From Paenarthrobacter aurescens TC1 (GTDB lineage: Bacteria > Actinomycetota > Actinomycetes > Actinomycetales > Micrococcaceae), in NCBI GenBank assembly GCA_000014925.1, contig CP000474.1:3410001-3474000 (forward strand): DNA of 64,000 bases. Reading direction: 5' to 3'. The notes below the pieces were generated by a model that was not told the DNA's origin, made no database searches, and saw only the letters and a list, made by a program, of their open reading frames with translations. The position numbers and the translations under genes are program-made. Positions 18,801 to 26,613 of the stretch are shown here, one piece after another; the stretch's first letter is position 1, and every line of letters begins with the position of its first letter.

Positions 18801-18862
18801 AAAGCCGCTAGGGCAAGACTGATTCCGGAAGCAAGAAGCTTCCGTCTGTATTTATGGCGCAC
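15842..18862 (-). CDS. SLH-like surface protein with Ig-like and GATase-like domains
   Basis: Secreted protein of 1006 aa starting at GTG 18862 (GGAAAG 9 nt upstream), signal peptide ending near ANATPAD. Three SLH-like repeats come first (about residues 60-260; FADVSTSQQFYKEMAWLASK, GISTGW, NRDAMAAFLYR). Then a putative-Ig (He_PIG) domain with GLPQGVTLSTTGVLSGSP, a beta-rich middle region with several Cys, a second He_PIG domain (ALPAGLALNSGTGIVSGVP), and a C-terminal alpha/beta domain of about 200 aa. That last domain (DKVLVYADGDEGYGIANVAK, WNPSRYGWTEADERRVASFV, GGAAYLTGERPCCEALN, VVVLMDINYL) resembles glutamine-amidotransferase-like or DUF4350-like folds; I cannot identify a complete catalytic triad. 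It is the neighbour of the O-antigen-ligase-like gene on the same strand. Confidence 0.8.
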   Translation of the reverse strand: MRHKYRRKLLASGISLALAAFMMTGMLPANATPADPATVPAAAPQTQPDAVVQDSGPSFPAPATSPFADVSTTQQFYAEMAWLSKAGVSTGWSEANGSKTYRALQAVNRDAMAAFMYRLSGSPGFVPPAESPFADVSTSQQFYKEMAWLASKGISTGWTEADGFTKTYRALQPVNRDAMAAFLYRLAGSPDYTPPAVSPFADVATSQQFYKEMAWLASTGISTGWTEANGSKTYRALQAVNRDAMAAFMYRFHLNTSPLTIANNNLMDGIAGVRYLEQLTGAGGFGSLVWNATGLPQGVTLSTTGVLSGSPAATGDYPVTVTATDDSGMTLSRTLNLNVPEAAPEECAGKPCEILVPQENTVHVPGDNIVAINRDPESNQIVSVELTAVDVTVGQVLTLDPWANLESGAILNVDDVQMTADRTILVSVSTANLSAAYSEGTVHFTDEAAVTTSLGESEALSTPFAVKEPVQAPKKIQCEGGATADLKGLSVTPNMKPSLYADWKPFFGGLHQLQANVEGSITVNLGAAVSGEGVCTVAGPEVKVTVPSGAGAIVMVAQPSLTFEVNGKLDLSTSVTLKCGTSYQWRDGQESRAATCGTEHEPLGLSSDSGIEATLTGAIDTRVTWVEIVGITGQINASVSAAYHPTEDPMAELKGRVGFELGACLVCFFDGGPHVTIYSGTIYEKTIASWSTKPPAPGTPDAAVTPSVEPLKVLSTSLPSATVAKAYKIGLAAKGGTQPYTWTITKGALPAGLALNSGTGIVSGVPAAVATAEITVTATDKSGLVASAPLTLVVKPTPPRGDKVLVYADGDEGYGIANVAKTLRDSGAEVVEATALPADLSGYKSIWNPSRYGWTEADERRVASFVADGGAAYLTGERPCCEALNASVQNVLRHVLTDQNVVVGGMGDVQGPFTFNPAASNEITKAPNVLTSFDPDSPGAISGLAGVDARNVFARSETVAIGGVWAEGDMKAGRGRVVVLMDINYLADDARTPIVQNIQHFLSKTP

Positions 18863-18970
18863 TTATGGCTACTTTCCGCACTCTTGGCGGAATTCCGCCC
18901 CCATTTTCATCTGCTGATGAGCAGATAATCAAAAAGATAGCGTTATTGTTCAATAACTCCAATTTCGGGT

Positions 18971-20839
18971 CTACCGAACCCTGGCCAGCTTCTCCTCAAC
19001 TTCAGCGGCTTTTTCGGGCTGACCCGACACAACGTACAGTTCTGAGAGGATGGAAAGGGCTCGCTTCGGTTTGGGGGTCAGCGCAGCAGCACTCTCAACA
19101 TCTGCGATCGCTCCCGCCATATCCTGTCCGTTGGCTTTGGCAAGTCCCCGGAGCAGGTAAGGCTCCGATGTCCACGGCGATCGGTCAATCTGCCTGTCTA
19201 GAGTCTTCTCCGCGGCCTCAACATCGCCGGTCCCGAGCTGCCCGATGGCAAGTGCACTAAGCGCCTCCATGGAGGACCGGTTACGTTCGACGGCGGCACT
19301 CGCCCACGTGACTGCGGCATCTGCCGCTGGGCTATCTCCTTGCACGGCCCTGACGGCGAATGCCTGGGCAGCAAGCAGATCCACGTCCTGGTCCCAGGGC
19401 CTGAGTGCCTTGGCTGCTTCAAACGCCTTTGTGGCCTGCTGGATGTTGCCTCTGGCGGACAGATCAGTCCCGGATTTCATGGGCAATTCCGCGCTTGCTG
19501 CCACACCACTTAGAATTGCGCCCACCAAGGCGAGGCCCGCCACGGAGAAACGTACCGGTGCAGGCACCGTGGTCCTTCGGCCTGCTGCTGCTTTCTCCTG
19601 CACGGGAGCAGTCGCCAAAATGGCGCCCGCCAGAACACAAACCAGGGCCACGGTTCCTGGCGAGGTGAAATGCGTCATCAGAGCGAAACCATATCCACAG
19701 ACTGCCGCCAGCGCTCCAAAAAGAAACAGCCGTAGCTCGCTCACAGCCGTGGTGCGGATGCGATTGGTTCCGTTGGCGATCACCATGAAGATAAAGACTC
19801 CGACGGCCAGCAGAAGCAGGATGCCGCCTGCGCTGAGCAGTTGGAGGGGAAGCATGTGGGGGCTATCGGCCGGAAATTCCGTGCCTACATTCTTAGCGAA
19901 CTCGTCTGTCAGGTTTAGCGGTAATGCATCAACAAATTGCGAACCCCCGATTCCGAGAAAATTCCCTTGCAGTGCCTTCAGGGACGCCTCCCACAAGTAA
20001 ACACGACCAGTCACGGTTTCCTGGCTCAGAAGCCGTTCCGCCACGGACGGAATCGACCAAATCACCACAGCGGCAGCGCCGAAGAAGCCGAGCACTGTTG
20101 CAACCGCGAGAATCGGCTTTCCAGCTCTGGCCTGCCCGTACGCACGAAATCCGAGAATGAAAATTCCGACAAAAACCAAAACAAGGATGCACGCGCGTGA
20201 GCCTGAAGCTACCGTTACCACTCCCGCAGCTACGGCGCCTAGTTGAACCACTCTGTTCTTTGTCCACAATGCGGAGGGCAAGAGCAGCAGGCAGGTCACC
20301 AAGCCCACCAGACCCAGATCTGTTGCGTTGCCCAGTGTGGCCCCAGGGCGAACATCTTCACCACCACCAAGTGGGCGTAACCCAGCGGCCTCCGCTACTG
20401 CGATCGGCGCCAGGACAAACATTATGACGCTCAGGCCATTGATCAGTAGGCGGCGGTTTTGACCCGCCGTCGGTCCTCCCAGGATGCGCGAGCCCACAAG
20501 AATCAGTCCCACGTAAAGAAGCAGAACTGGCAGGCCCTCATACCGTGGCCATCGTCCAAGCAATGCGGCTAAGGGACTTTCGGAAAAGAGCGCAGCAACA
20601 ACGAAGAGAACCGGTAAGGATACCAGCGTTAGCGTGGCTGGCCTCCCCAGCCGAGCACTTGAGGGGGCCAAAAAGGCAAAGAACACCACCAGAAACAGAA
20701 AGGTGATCTTTGGCAGCACGAACCGAAAAAGCCCATCCGGCAGCATAAGCAGGGGTGTCGCGACCAAAATCGTCATGGAAAGAACCGCCAAACGGCCTGT
20801 ACCGAAAGTCAGCTCCCGAATTTCGCGTAATGATTGCAA
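18971..20839 (-). CDS. O-antigen ligase-like membrane protein with C-terminal TPRs
   Basis: Polytopic membrane protein of about 622 aa. Roughly a dozen hydrophobic segments include a Wzy_C-type periplasmic-loop region (ETVTGRVYLWEASLKALQGN, then DSPHMLPLQLLSAGGILLLL), a pattern of O-antigen ligases and related polymerases that join or polymerise lipid-linked glycans. After the last membrane segment, about 160 residues form tetratricopeptide-like helices (ATKAFEAAKALRPWDQDVDL, AEKTLDRQIDRSPWTSEPYL, AIADVESAAALTPKPKRALS). The frame opens at ATG 20884 without a ribosome site; TTG at 20839 has GGGGG 6 nt upstream and is preferred. Its place among SLH-like genes suggests a role in the wall glycopolymer or in protein glycosylation; this is inference. 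Confidence 0.8.
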   Translation of the reverse strand: MQSLREIRELTFGTGRLAVLSMTILVATPLLMLPDGLFRFVLPKITFLFLVVFFAFLAPSSARLGRPATLTLVSLPVLFVVAALFSESPLAALLGRWPRYEGLPVLLLYVGLILVGSRILGGPTAGQNRRLLINGLSVIMFVLAPIAVAEAAGLRPLGGGEDVRPGATLGNATDLGLVGLVTCLLLLPSALWTKNRVVQLGAVAAGVVTVASGSRACILVLVFVGIFILGFRAYGQARAGKPILAVATVLGFFGAAAVVIWSIPSVAERLLSQETVTGRVYLWEASLKALQGNFLGIGGSQFVDALPLNLTDEFAKNVGTEFPADSPHMLPLQLLSAGGILLLLAVGVFIFMVIANGTNRIRTTAVSELRLFLFGALAAVCGYGFALMTHFTSPGTVALVCVLAGAILATAPVQEKAAAGRRTTVPAPVRFSVAGLALVGAILSGVAASAELPMKSGTDLSARGNIQQATKAFEAAKALRPWDQDVDLLAAQAFAVRAVQGDSPAADAAVTWASAAVERNRSSMEALSALAIGQLGTGDVEAAEKTLDRQIDRSPWTSEPYLLRGLAKANGQDMAGAIADVESAAALTPKPKRALSILSELYVVSGQPEKAAEVEEKLARVR

Positions 20840-20944
20840 GTATTTCCCCCATGATCGACAGGCCTGCCGATCAACAAATAGCATGTGGCTGACGCACCAG
20901 CTTGACTTGACTCGGCGTCGAAAACCAAATATATGGGGGCATTC

Positions 20945-23470
20945 ATGAAGAAACAGAGTTTTTCGCGGAGATTACTTGCGCCCGTTGCCGGAATGTCTCT
21001 CCTCGCAGCCTCGTTCGCGGGCGCTCCGGCAGCAGTCGCAGCAGGTACGGCAAGCATCAGCGGAAGTGTCCAGATGCAAGCAGGCTCAAACGCATCCATG
21101 ATCATCATTGACGCGTATAAGGACGGGGAGTACTACGACGAAACGAGGATCTGGAGTGAGTCCGGCGACTATACGTTGGAGGGCCTGGAGCCAGGTACAT
21201 ATAAGTTACTGTTCAGTGCACATGGCGACGAACAGAACCTGCCTATCGCTGAGTGGTACGACGACGAGGAGTCCCAGGGGGCTGCGCAATCCATCACGCT
21301 AGCCGGTGGTGAATCCCGAAGCGGAGTCTCAGCCATCATGAGTAGCGGCGCATCGGTCAGCGGCAAGGTAACCGTTCCAGCCGGCGTTGATGCCACCAAG
21401 GTAACGGTAGAAGCGATTCGCGACGGAGAATACAGCTCCCACCGTGCAGCCGTAAAGGCCGACGGAAGCTACTCGCTCACCAACCTGTTCTCCGGTAATT
21501 ACAGGATCAGCTTCGACTGGGGAAACCCTTGGGACCAAGACCCCACACCAAGCCAAATCATTAGAAGCTACCTCGGTGGCAAAGATTGGTCCACGGCCAC
21601 GTTGCTTAACGTTCCCAAGCAGGGGAACATCACGGGCCAGAACATCACGCTGGCACCTGCCGGCCTCGTAACCGGCAAAGTGACGCTGCCCGCCGGAGTG
21701 GACGCCACAAAGGTTTCCGTCCACCTGGAAAACACTGCCGACCCCCACGGCGGCGGAGGATTCGCCACACCGAAAGCTAATGGTGACTTCTCTGTTGGCG
21801 GACTCATACCATCTACTTACAAAATCTCCTTCTCCTGGAGCGGCAACGACTCACCGATCCTGTCCGCCTACTATGGACCGTCAGGCGCAACCTGGGACAC
21901 CGCCACCTTGGTCAACGTTCCTGCCCTTCAGCCGGTCAGCGGAGTAAACCAGACGCTGATTGCCGCTGCGAAGATCAAAGGCAAGGTGACCGTCCCGGCC
22001 GGCTTCTCGCCGTCGAACGTCTTGGTCATGGCAAAAGACCCAATCGACCTCTCCTGGAAGGGCAGCGGGCAAACCGACTCAACAGGTGCTTTCACCATCG
22101 GCGGGCTCCCCGCTGGGTCCTACAAGCTGCAGTACTCAGCCAATAACCAGAACCTCCTTGAACAGTGGCAGGGCCAGAAGCTGGATGCATCAGCGTCAAC
22201 CGCGGTCACCGTTACCACCGGCCAAACACAGACCGTGGCAAACGAGGCCCTGGTAGCCGGGGCGGCCGTGTCGGGCACCCTGAGTGTTCCGGCTGGGTCT
22301 TCCAGCCAAGCAACCTTCGCTACCCTCGTGGGGCCGGCGGGTGTTGTCACTCAATCACAGGTGGCGGGCAACGGCAGTTTCTCCTTCGATCGCCTTCCCG
22401 CGGGGTCTTACTCCATCGAATTCAACCGTTCAAGCGGTTTGACCACAACGGTGGAGGCGTCCTTCTTCAAGGATAAATCCGAATCCGCGGGCACATCCTC
22501 CGCCACCAAAGTGACCGTAGCCACCGGCGAAATCAAGTCGGGTCTGACCAGCACATCGAAGACCGGCGGCACACTCACCGGCAAGGTTGTGGGCACGGAC
22601 GGCCAGCCACTGAACAACGTCCCCGTCCGCGTTTACACCAAGGACGGTTCGCTGGTCACTCGCGGCGCGAACACCATCGCCGATGGCACGTTCAAAGTGA
22701 CAGGGCTCAGCACGGGAAGCTACCTGGTCTCGGCCAACATGATCCCCACCCGGCCTTCGGGTTCGCTCGGGACCATCTTCTCCGGCAACGTGAAAACGGA
22801 AGGGGCTGCGTCGAACGTAGCCACCACAGTGGGTACTAACACTGACATCGGCACACTGAGCTTCGCCACGGCAGGCAACGCAGGAACCGGATTCACCGAC
22901 GTACCTGCGGGTGGGCAATTCAGCACGGAAATTACCTGGATGGCTACGGCCGGCATCAGCACCGGCTGGACGGAAGCGGACGGCTCCAAGACGTTCCGAC
23001 CGCTCTCCCCCGTCAATCGTGACGCGATGGCAGCCTTCATGTACCGGCTGGCTGGCAAGCCTTCCTTCACGCCGCCAGCTACATCGCCCTTCGCGGATGT
23101 ACCCACAAACAGCCAGTTCTACAAGGAAATCACTTGGCTCGCTGATAAGGGTGTTTCCACCGGTTGGACCGAAGCCGACGGAAGCAAGACCTACCGTCCC
23201 GTTCAGGCGGTAAACCGTGACGCGATGGCAGCATTCATGTACCGCTTGGCAGGGAAACCGGCCTTTACTCCCCCGGTTACTTCGCCCTTCACCGATGTGC
23301 CCACAGGCAGCCAGTTCTACAAAGAGATCACTTGGCTGGCAGCCCAAGGCATCAGCACTGGCTGGACAGAAGCGGACAACAGTAAGACGTTCCGCCCGGT
23401 GAACGCCGTCAACCGCGATGCGATGGCAGCGTTCATGTACCGCTACAACGCAAAGTTCAACGCAAGCTAG
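20945..23470 (+). CDS. SLH-like surface protein with beta-sandwich repeats
   Basis: Secreted protein of 841 aa. ATG 20945 follows GGGGG by 5 nt; the frame also opens 12 nt earlier. Signal peptide MKKQSFSRRLL...AAVAAG. About six repeats of 90-100 aa follow, each starting (V/A)xGKVTxPAGxxxxxV and ending DGSYSLTNLxSGNYRISF or similar: carboxypeptidase-regulatory/prealbumin-like beta-sandwiches usual in adhesin stalks. Three C-terminal SLH-like repeats occupy the last 190 residues (FTDVPAGGQFSTEITWMATA, GISTGWTEADGSKTFRP, NRDAMAAFMYR). It is transcribed divergently from the O-antigen-ligase-like gene, with only about 105 bp between starts, and ends at a shared hairpin with the CDF gene. No enzyme domain is visible, so a structural or adhesive function is likely. 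Confidence 0.85.
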   Translation: MKKQSFSRRLLAPVAGMSLLAASFAGAPAAVAAGTASISGSVQMQAGSNASMIIIDAYKDGEYYDETRIWSESGDYTLEGLEPGTYKLLFSAHGDEQNLPIAEWYDDEESQGAAQSITLAGGESRSGVSAIMSSGASVSGKVTVPAGVDATKVTVEAIRDGEYSSHRAAVKADGSYSLTNLFSGNYRISFDWGNPWDQDPTPSQIIRSYLGGKDWSTATLLNVPKQGNITGQNITLAPAGLVTGKVTLPAGVDATKVSVHLENTADPHGGGGFATPKANGDFSVGGLIPSTYKISFSWSGNDSPILSAYYGPSGATWDTATLVNVPALQPVSGVNQTLIAAAKIKGKVTVPAGFSPSNVLVMAKDPIDLSWKGSGQTDSTGAFTIGGLPAGSYKLQYSANNQNLLEQWQGQKLDASASTAVTVTTGQTQTVANEALVAGAAVSGTLSVPAGSSSQATFATLVGPAGVVTQSQVAGNGSFSFDRLPAGSYSIEFNRSSGLTTTVEASFFKDKSESAGTSSATKVTVATGEIKSGLTSTSKTGGTLTGKVVGTDGQPLNNVPVRVYTKDGSLVTRGANTIADGTFKVTGLSTGSYLVSANMIPTRPSGSLGTIFSGNVKTEGAASNVATTVGTNTDIGTLSFATAGNAGTGFTDVPAGGQFSTEITWMATAGISTGWTEADGSKTFRPLSPVNRDAMAAFMYRLAGKPSFTPPATSPFADVPTNSQFYKEITWLADKGVSTGWTEADGSKTYRPVQAVNRDAMAAFMYRLAGKPAFTPPVTSPFTDVPTGSQFYKEITWLAAQGISTGWTEADNSKTFRPVNAVNRDAMAAFMYRYNAKFNAS

Positions 23471-23480
23471 TCCCCAAGCA

Positions 23481-23516
23481 AAATGGCCGGCACCACAAAG
23501 TTGGTGCCGGCCATTT
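23481..23516. terminator. Bidirectional terminator
   Basis: Perfect 15-bp stem, arms 23481-23495 and 23502-23516, 6-nt loop, with AAA/TTT at the base, placed between converging genes. Confidence 0.8.
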
Positions 23517-23534
23517 CTGCGTGTAGATGAAGGT

Positions 23535-24545
23535 TCAGTGTTCTCCTGAAAGGCCGGGCAGGAACTCTTCCGGCAGGGTGGAAACGGGAACCAGAACCAT
23601 GTCCTTCGCCTTCCAGTCCAGGTCAATACATGCCTGTCGGGCTGATTCCAGCTGCTTCAAAGTGGGCCTGTCTCCTGCCGGGACAACGAACGTTTCGATG
23701 TGAAAGACGTGCCCTTCGTCCCTGATCCGGGATTTTGCTGTTTCTACCCAGTCAAGTCCGCTGAGGTAGCCGTCAATCTCATGGCCCAAGGGGTGAGGTT
23801 TGGCGTCGTCGTAAGTCCTGGCACGTTTGTCCATGAGGGCGGTGATTGCTGCTTTGGTGTTGCGTACGCCGTCGTGAAGGATGCTCGCGGAGATGATGAG
23901 GGCGGCGACAGCATCCGCCCACCACCAGCCGATACCGATGCCCGCAACTCCGGCAGCAGCGGCGACAGCGGTCTGCCAGTCTGCTTTGTTCATGTCGGCG
24001 TCCGCATAGAGGACCTTGTCGTGCAGGGTCTTGGCCAGTTTCATCTTCTTGTGGCCCAAGTACACCGGCGGGCCTGCGGTCAGGAGCATCGCAACAATCA
24101 TGACCCAGCCAAGCCAGATCGTCTGGCCGAAGAAGTCGAACCCTCCGATGGTGGGGTGCTCTGCCGTGAAGAGACTGATGCCGGAGTCGACAATCAAGTA
24201 CGCGCCCATGACGGACAAGGCCACAGCCGCTACGACGTGGGCAACGCCAACGGCACGGTGGTAACCGTAAGGATGCTCCTCGGTGGGGCGCTTGCGGATC
24301 ACGCGGGCGGCAATCAGGAAAGACAGGGGCGGCAGGAACGACAGGACGTCTTCAAGCCACGCGGCCTTCATGGCTTGGGAGTTTCCCAGCAGGAGATAGA
24401 TCATGGCGGTCGAAACCGCCAGGAACGCCACGGTGATCCACTCGAAGCGGATCGCCTTGCGTAGCGCCTGGTGCTGCTCTTCAGGCAGTTCGGTGTGGCC
24501 GAAGCGTGAGCTGGCGCTGTCGGGCCGGCTTTGCGTGGCTTTCAC
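23535..24545 (-). CDS. Cation diffusion facilitator (CDF) family transporter
   Basis: 336-aa membrane protein that should export divalent metal ions in exchange for protons. Six hydrophobic segments are visible. Metal-site motifs: WLEDVLSFLPP in TM2 (a variant of the usual HxxxD site, with Glu/Asp) and LHDKVLYADADMNKADWQTA in TM5, plus a cytoplasmic C-terminal domain with GHVFHIETFVV and ESARQACIDLDW. The TM2 variant means the metal cannot be named with confidence. ATG at 24545 overlaps the stop of the upstream lipoprotein gene by 4 bp (ATGA), so the two are translationally coupled. Confidence 0.85.
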   Translation of the reverse strand: MKATQSRPDSASSRFGHTELPEEQHQALRKAIRFEWITVAFLAVSTAMIYLLLGNSQAMKAAWLEDVLSFLPPLSFLIAARVIRKRPTEEHPYGYHRAVGVAHVVAAVALSVMGAYLIVDSGISLFTAEHPTIGGFDFFGQTIWLGWVMIVAMLLTAGPPVYLGHKKMKLAKTLHDKVLYADADMNKADWQTAVAAAAGVAGIGIGWWWADAVAALIISASILHDGVRNTKAAITALMDKRARTYDDAKPHPLGHEIDGYLSGLDWVETAKSRIRDEGHVFHIETFVVPAGDRPTLKQLESARQACIDLDWKAKDMVLVPVSTLPEEFLPGLSGEH

Positions 24546-25021
24546 TTGGCGACCTCCGACTCTTTGAGGAACGTATCCAGTGTCAGGAGGAAGCCGTTCT
24601 CCCCTTTGGCGACCAGCATCACGTGCTTATGCTTTTTCCCGGTGTCGTCCACGGATTCGGTATAGGGCCGCGTCAGCGCTGCGTGCTTTTCCCATGGCGT
24701 GTCTTCGCGCAGGCCACCGATCATCAGGTCAAGTTCGCCGTGCTCTACGCGTTCGGCCAGGATGTGTTCGGTGCCCGTGCTCCACTCCACCCTGGCATCC
24801 AGTTGCGCGGCGAACCTCCGCACCAGTTCGGCTTCGGTCCCAGTGGGCTCGCCGGAAGACGGGAGCTTCACCCAGTCGCCGTTGGGACTAGCGCCTACCC
24901 TGAGCACGCCACCGCTGACCCGGTCGAGTGTGCCCTGGGGATCAGCCGGAACGCTGACTCCGCAGCCCGTTAGCAGAATGACAACTGCCGTCAGAATAGC
25001 CAGTCGCCATCGCCTAGACAT
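24542..25021 (-). CDS. Solute-binding-like lipoprotein
   Basis: Small lipoprotein of 159 aa, start ATG 25021 with AGGAGG 10 nt upstream. A lipobox LLTGCG follows the signal sequence. The mature part resembles the first lobe of family-3 extracellular solute-binding proteins: LRVGASPNGDWVKL, GTEAELVRRFAAQLDARVEW, LAERVEHGELDLMIGGL and TRPYTES. Normal members are about 230-280 aa with two lobes, so this one is short and probably lacks a full second lobe. The overlap with the CDF transporter gene suggests a joint job, perhaps metal capture or sensing, but pairing with a CDF protein rather than an ABC transporter is unusual. No frameshift is evident. Confidence 0.7.
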   Translation of the reverse strand: MSRRWRLAILTAVVILLTGCGVSVPADPQGTLDRVSGGVLRVGASPNGDWVKLPSSGEPTGTEAELVRRFAAQLDARVEWSTGTEHILAERVEHGELDLMIGGLREDTPWEKHAALTRPYTESVDDTGKKHKHVMLVAKGENGFLLTLDTFLKESEVAK

Positions 25022-25251
25022 ATCTCCGCTTCCTCCTATTGCTCTTGCCATAACTATAGGCAGGTTACTTATTATCTACATGCCTTAGTCCCGACCAACT
25101 TGGTCCTGATTCTGCCCACGGCGCACAGAGCCCATCGGGAACTAAACAGTCCGTAGACTTATTGGCACTATGGATGACCCTCCTTCACATATGCCCTGGC
25201 CCCTCGACCTTCTGACCGGCACGCCGGCCATCACGGGAGAGGGGCGCCCGA

Positions 25252-26613
25252 ATGTATGAATGGATCATGCTCGGTATCGGCCTCGTCCTGACGATTGGTA
25301 CCGGATTCTTTGTTGCCTCCGAATTCGCGCTGGTCAATCTTGACCGCAACGACCTTGAGGCTCGCCAAGCCCGCGGTGAGAAGCGCCTTGCACCCACCAT
25401 CAAGGCGCTGAAGATCACCTCAACGCATCTATCCGGTGCTCAGCTCGGCATCACGTTGACCACTCTCCTGACTGGTTACACGTTCGAACCGGCCATCAGC
25501 CGGATGCTCAGCGGCCCACTGCTCGCGATGGGCCTTCCCGAGGCCGTGGTTCCCGGAATCGGCGCTGTTGCCGGAATCTTCCTGGCCACTATCTTCTCCA
25601 TGGTGATCGGCGAGCTCGTGCCTAAGAACTTCGCTCTGGCTCTGCCATTGGCCACAGCCAAGGTGGTTGTGCCCTTTCAGGCACTGTTCACAGCCGTGTT
25701 CAAACCGGTGATCCTGCTGTTCAACAACACAGCAAACAGCATCATCCGTTCGTTCGGCATCGATCCCAAGGAAGAACTTTCCGGCGCCCGTAGCGCCGAA
25801 GAACTCAGTTCCCTGGTTCGCCGTTCCGCGCTTGAAGGGTCCCTTGACCTGGACCATGCCGTCCTACTGCACCGGACCCTGCGGTTCTCCGAACACTCCG
25901 CCGCGGATGTCATGACACCACGGGTGCGGATGGCCGCCGTAAATACCACCGACACCGCCGAGGACATTGTTACCCTCGCAACCTCAACCGGATACTCACG
26001 CTTTCCCGTTATCGGTCGTGACCGTGACGAGGTCCTCGGTGTCCTCCACGTGAAGCAGGCCTTCGCCGTCGCCCTGGATCAACGCGACCAGGTGACCGCT
26101 GCAGAGCTGATGATCGAACCATTGCGGGTTCCGGAATCCATGGGTGTCGATTCGTTGCTTGGCCTGCTCCGGAAGCAAGGCCTGCAGGTAGCGATTGTTT
26201 CCGATGAGCATGGCGGTACCGCCGGCATTGTCACCCTCGAGGACCTGGTGGAGGAGATCGTCGGCGAACTCGAAGACGAGCACGACCGCGCCCGAGTGGG
26301 TGTGGTCAGGACCGGTCGCTCCATCACCTTTGATGCTTCCCTCCGGCCCGATGAGCTCCTGGACAGGACCGGCATTGCCGTTCCTGACGGCGAGGAGTAC
26401 GACACGGTGGCCGGATTCGTTACGGACGAACTGGACCGCATCCCCGAACTCGGGGACGAAGTCCGCGTCACGGACGGAACGTTGCGGGTTGAACGCGTGG
26501 TAGGCACCCATGTGGAACGGATCCGCTTTACCCCTGACGAGTCACAGGCACCCCCAAAAAGTCCTCATGACCGCATCGTCGATAACCTCACGCAGGAGCT
26601 GACCCATGAGTGA
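25252..26613 (+). CDS. CNNM/CorC-type hemolysin family membrane protein
   Basis: 453-aa protein with an N-terminal DUF21 (CNNM) transmembrane domain (about residues 1-190; GFFVASEFALVNLDRNDLEA, GELVPKNFAL), a CBS-domain pair (about 205-330; DVMTPRVRMAAV, GYSRFPVIGRDRDEVLGVLH, GTAGIVTLEDLVEEIVGE) and a C-terminal CorC/HlyC domain (about 345-430; LDRTGIAVPDGEEYDTVAGF). The family includes Mg2+/Co2+ efflux or resistance proteins; the hemolysin name is historical. It starts with ATG downstream of a purine-rich GGGAGAGGGG and overlaps the next paralogue by 8 bp, forming a two-gene operon. Confidence 0.88.
   Translation: MYEWIMLGIGLVLTIGTGFFVASEFALVNLDRNDLEARQARGEKRLAPTIKALKITSTHLSGAQLGITLTTLLTGYTFEPAISRMLSGPLLAMGLPEAVVPGIGAVAGIFLATIFSMVIGELVPKNFALALPLATAKVVVPFQALFTAVFKPVILLFNNTANSIIRSFGIDPKEELSGARSAEELSSLVRRSALEGSLDLDHAVLLHRTLRFSEHSAADVMTPRVRMAAVNTTDTAEDIVTLATSTGYSRFPVIGRDRDEVLGVLHVKQAFAVALDQRDQVTAAELMIEPLRVPESMGVDSLLGLLRKQGLQVAIVSDEHGGTAGIVTLEDLVEEIVGELEDEHDRARVGVVRTGRSITFDASLRPDELLDRTGIAVPDGEEYDTVAGFVTDELDRIPELGDEVRVTDGTLRVERVVGTHVERIRFTPDESQAPPKSPHDRIVDNLTQELTHE

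Noticed and set aside
20903..20937. TTGACT-17 bp-TATATG as promoter for the 20945 gene
   Set aside because: The -10 would overlap the GGGGG ribosome site and leave no leader, which conflicts with the clear Shine-Dalgarno sequence.
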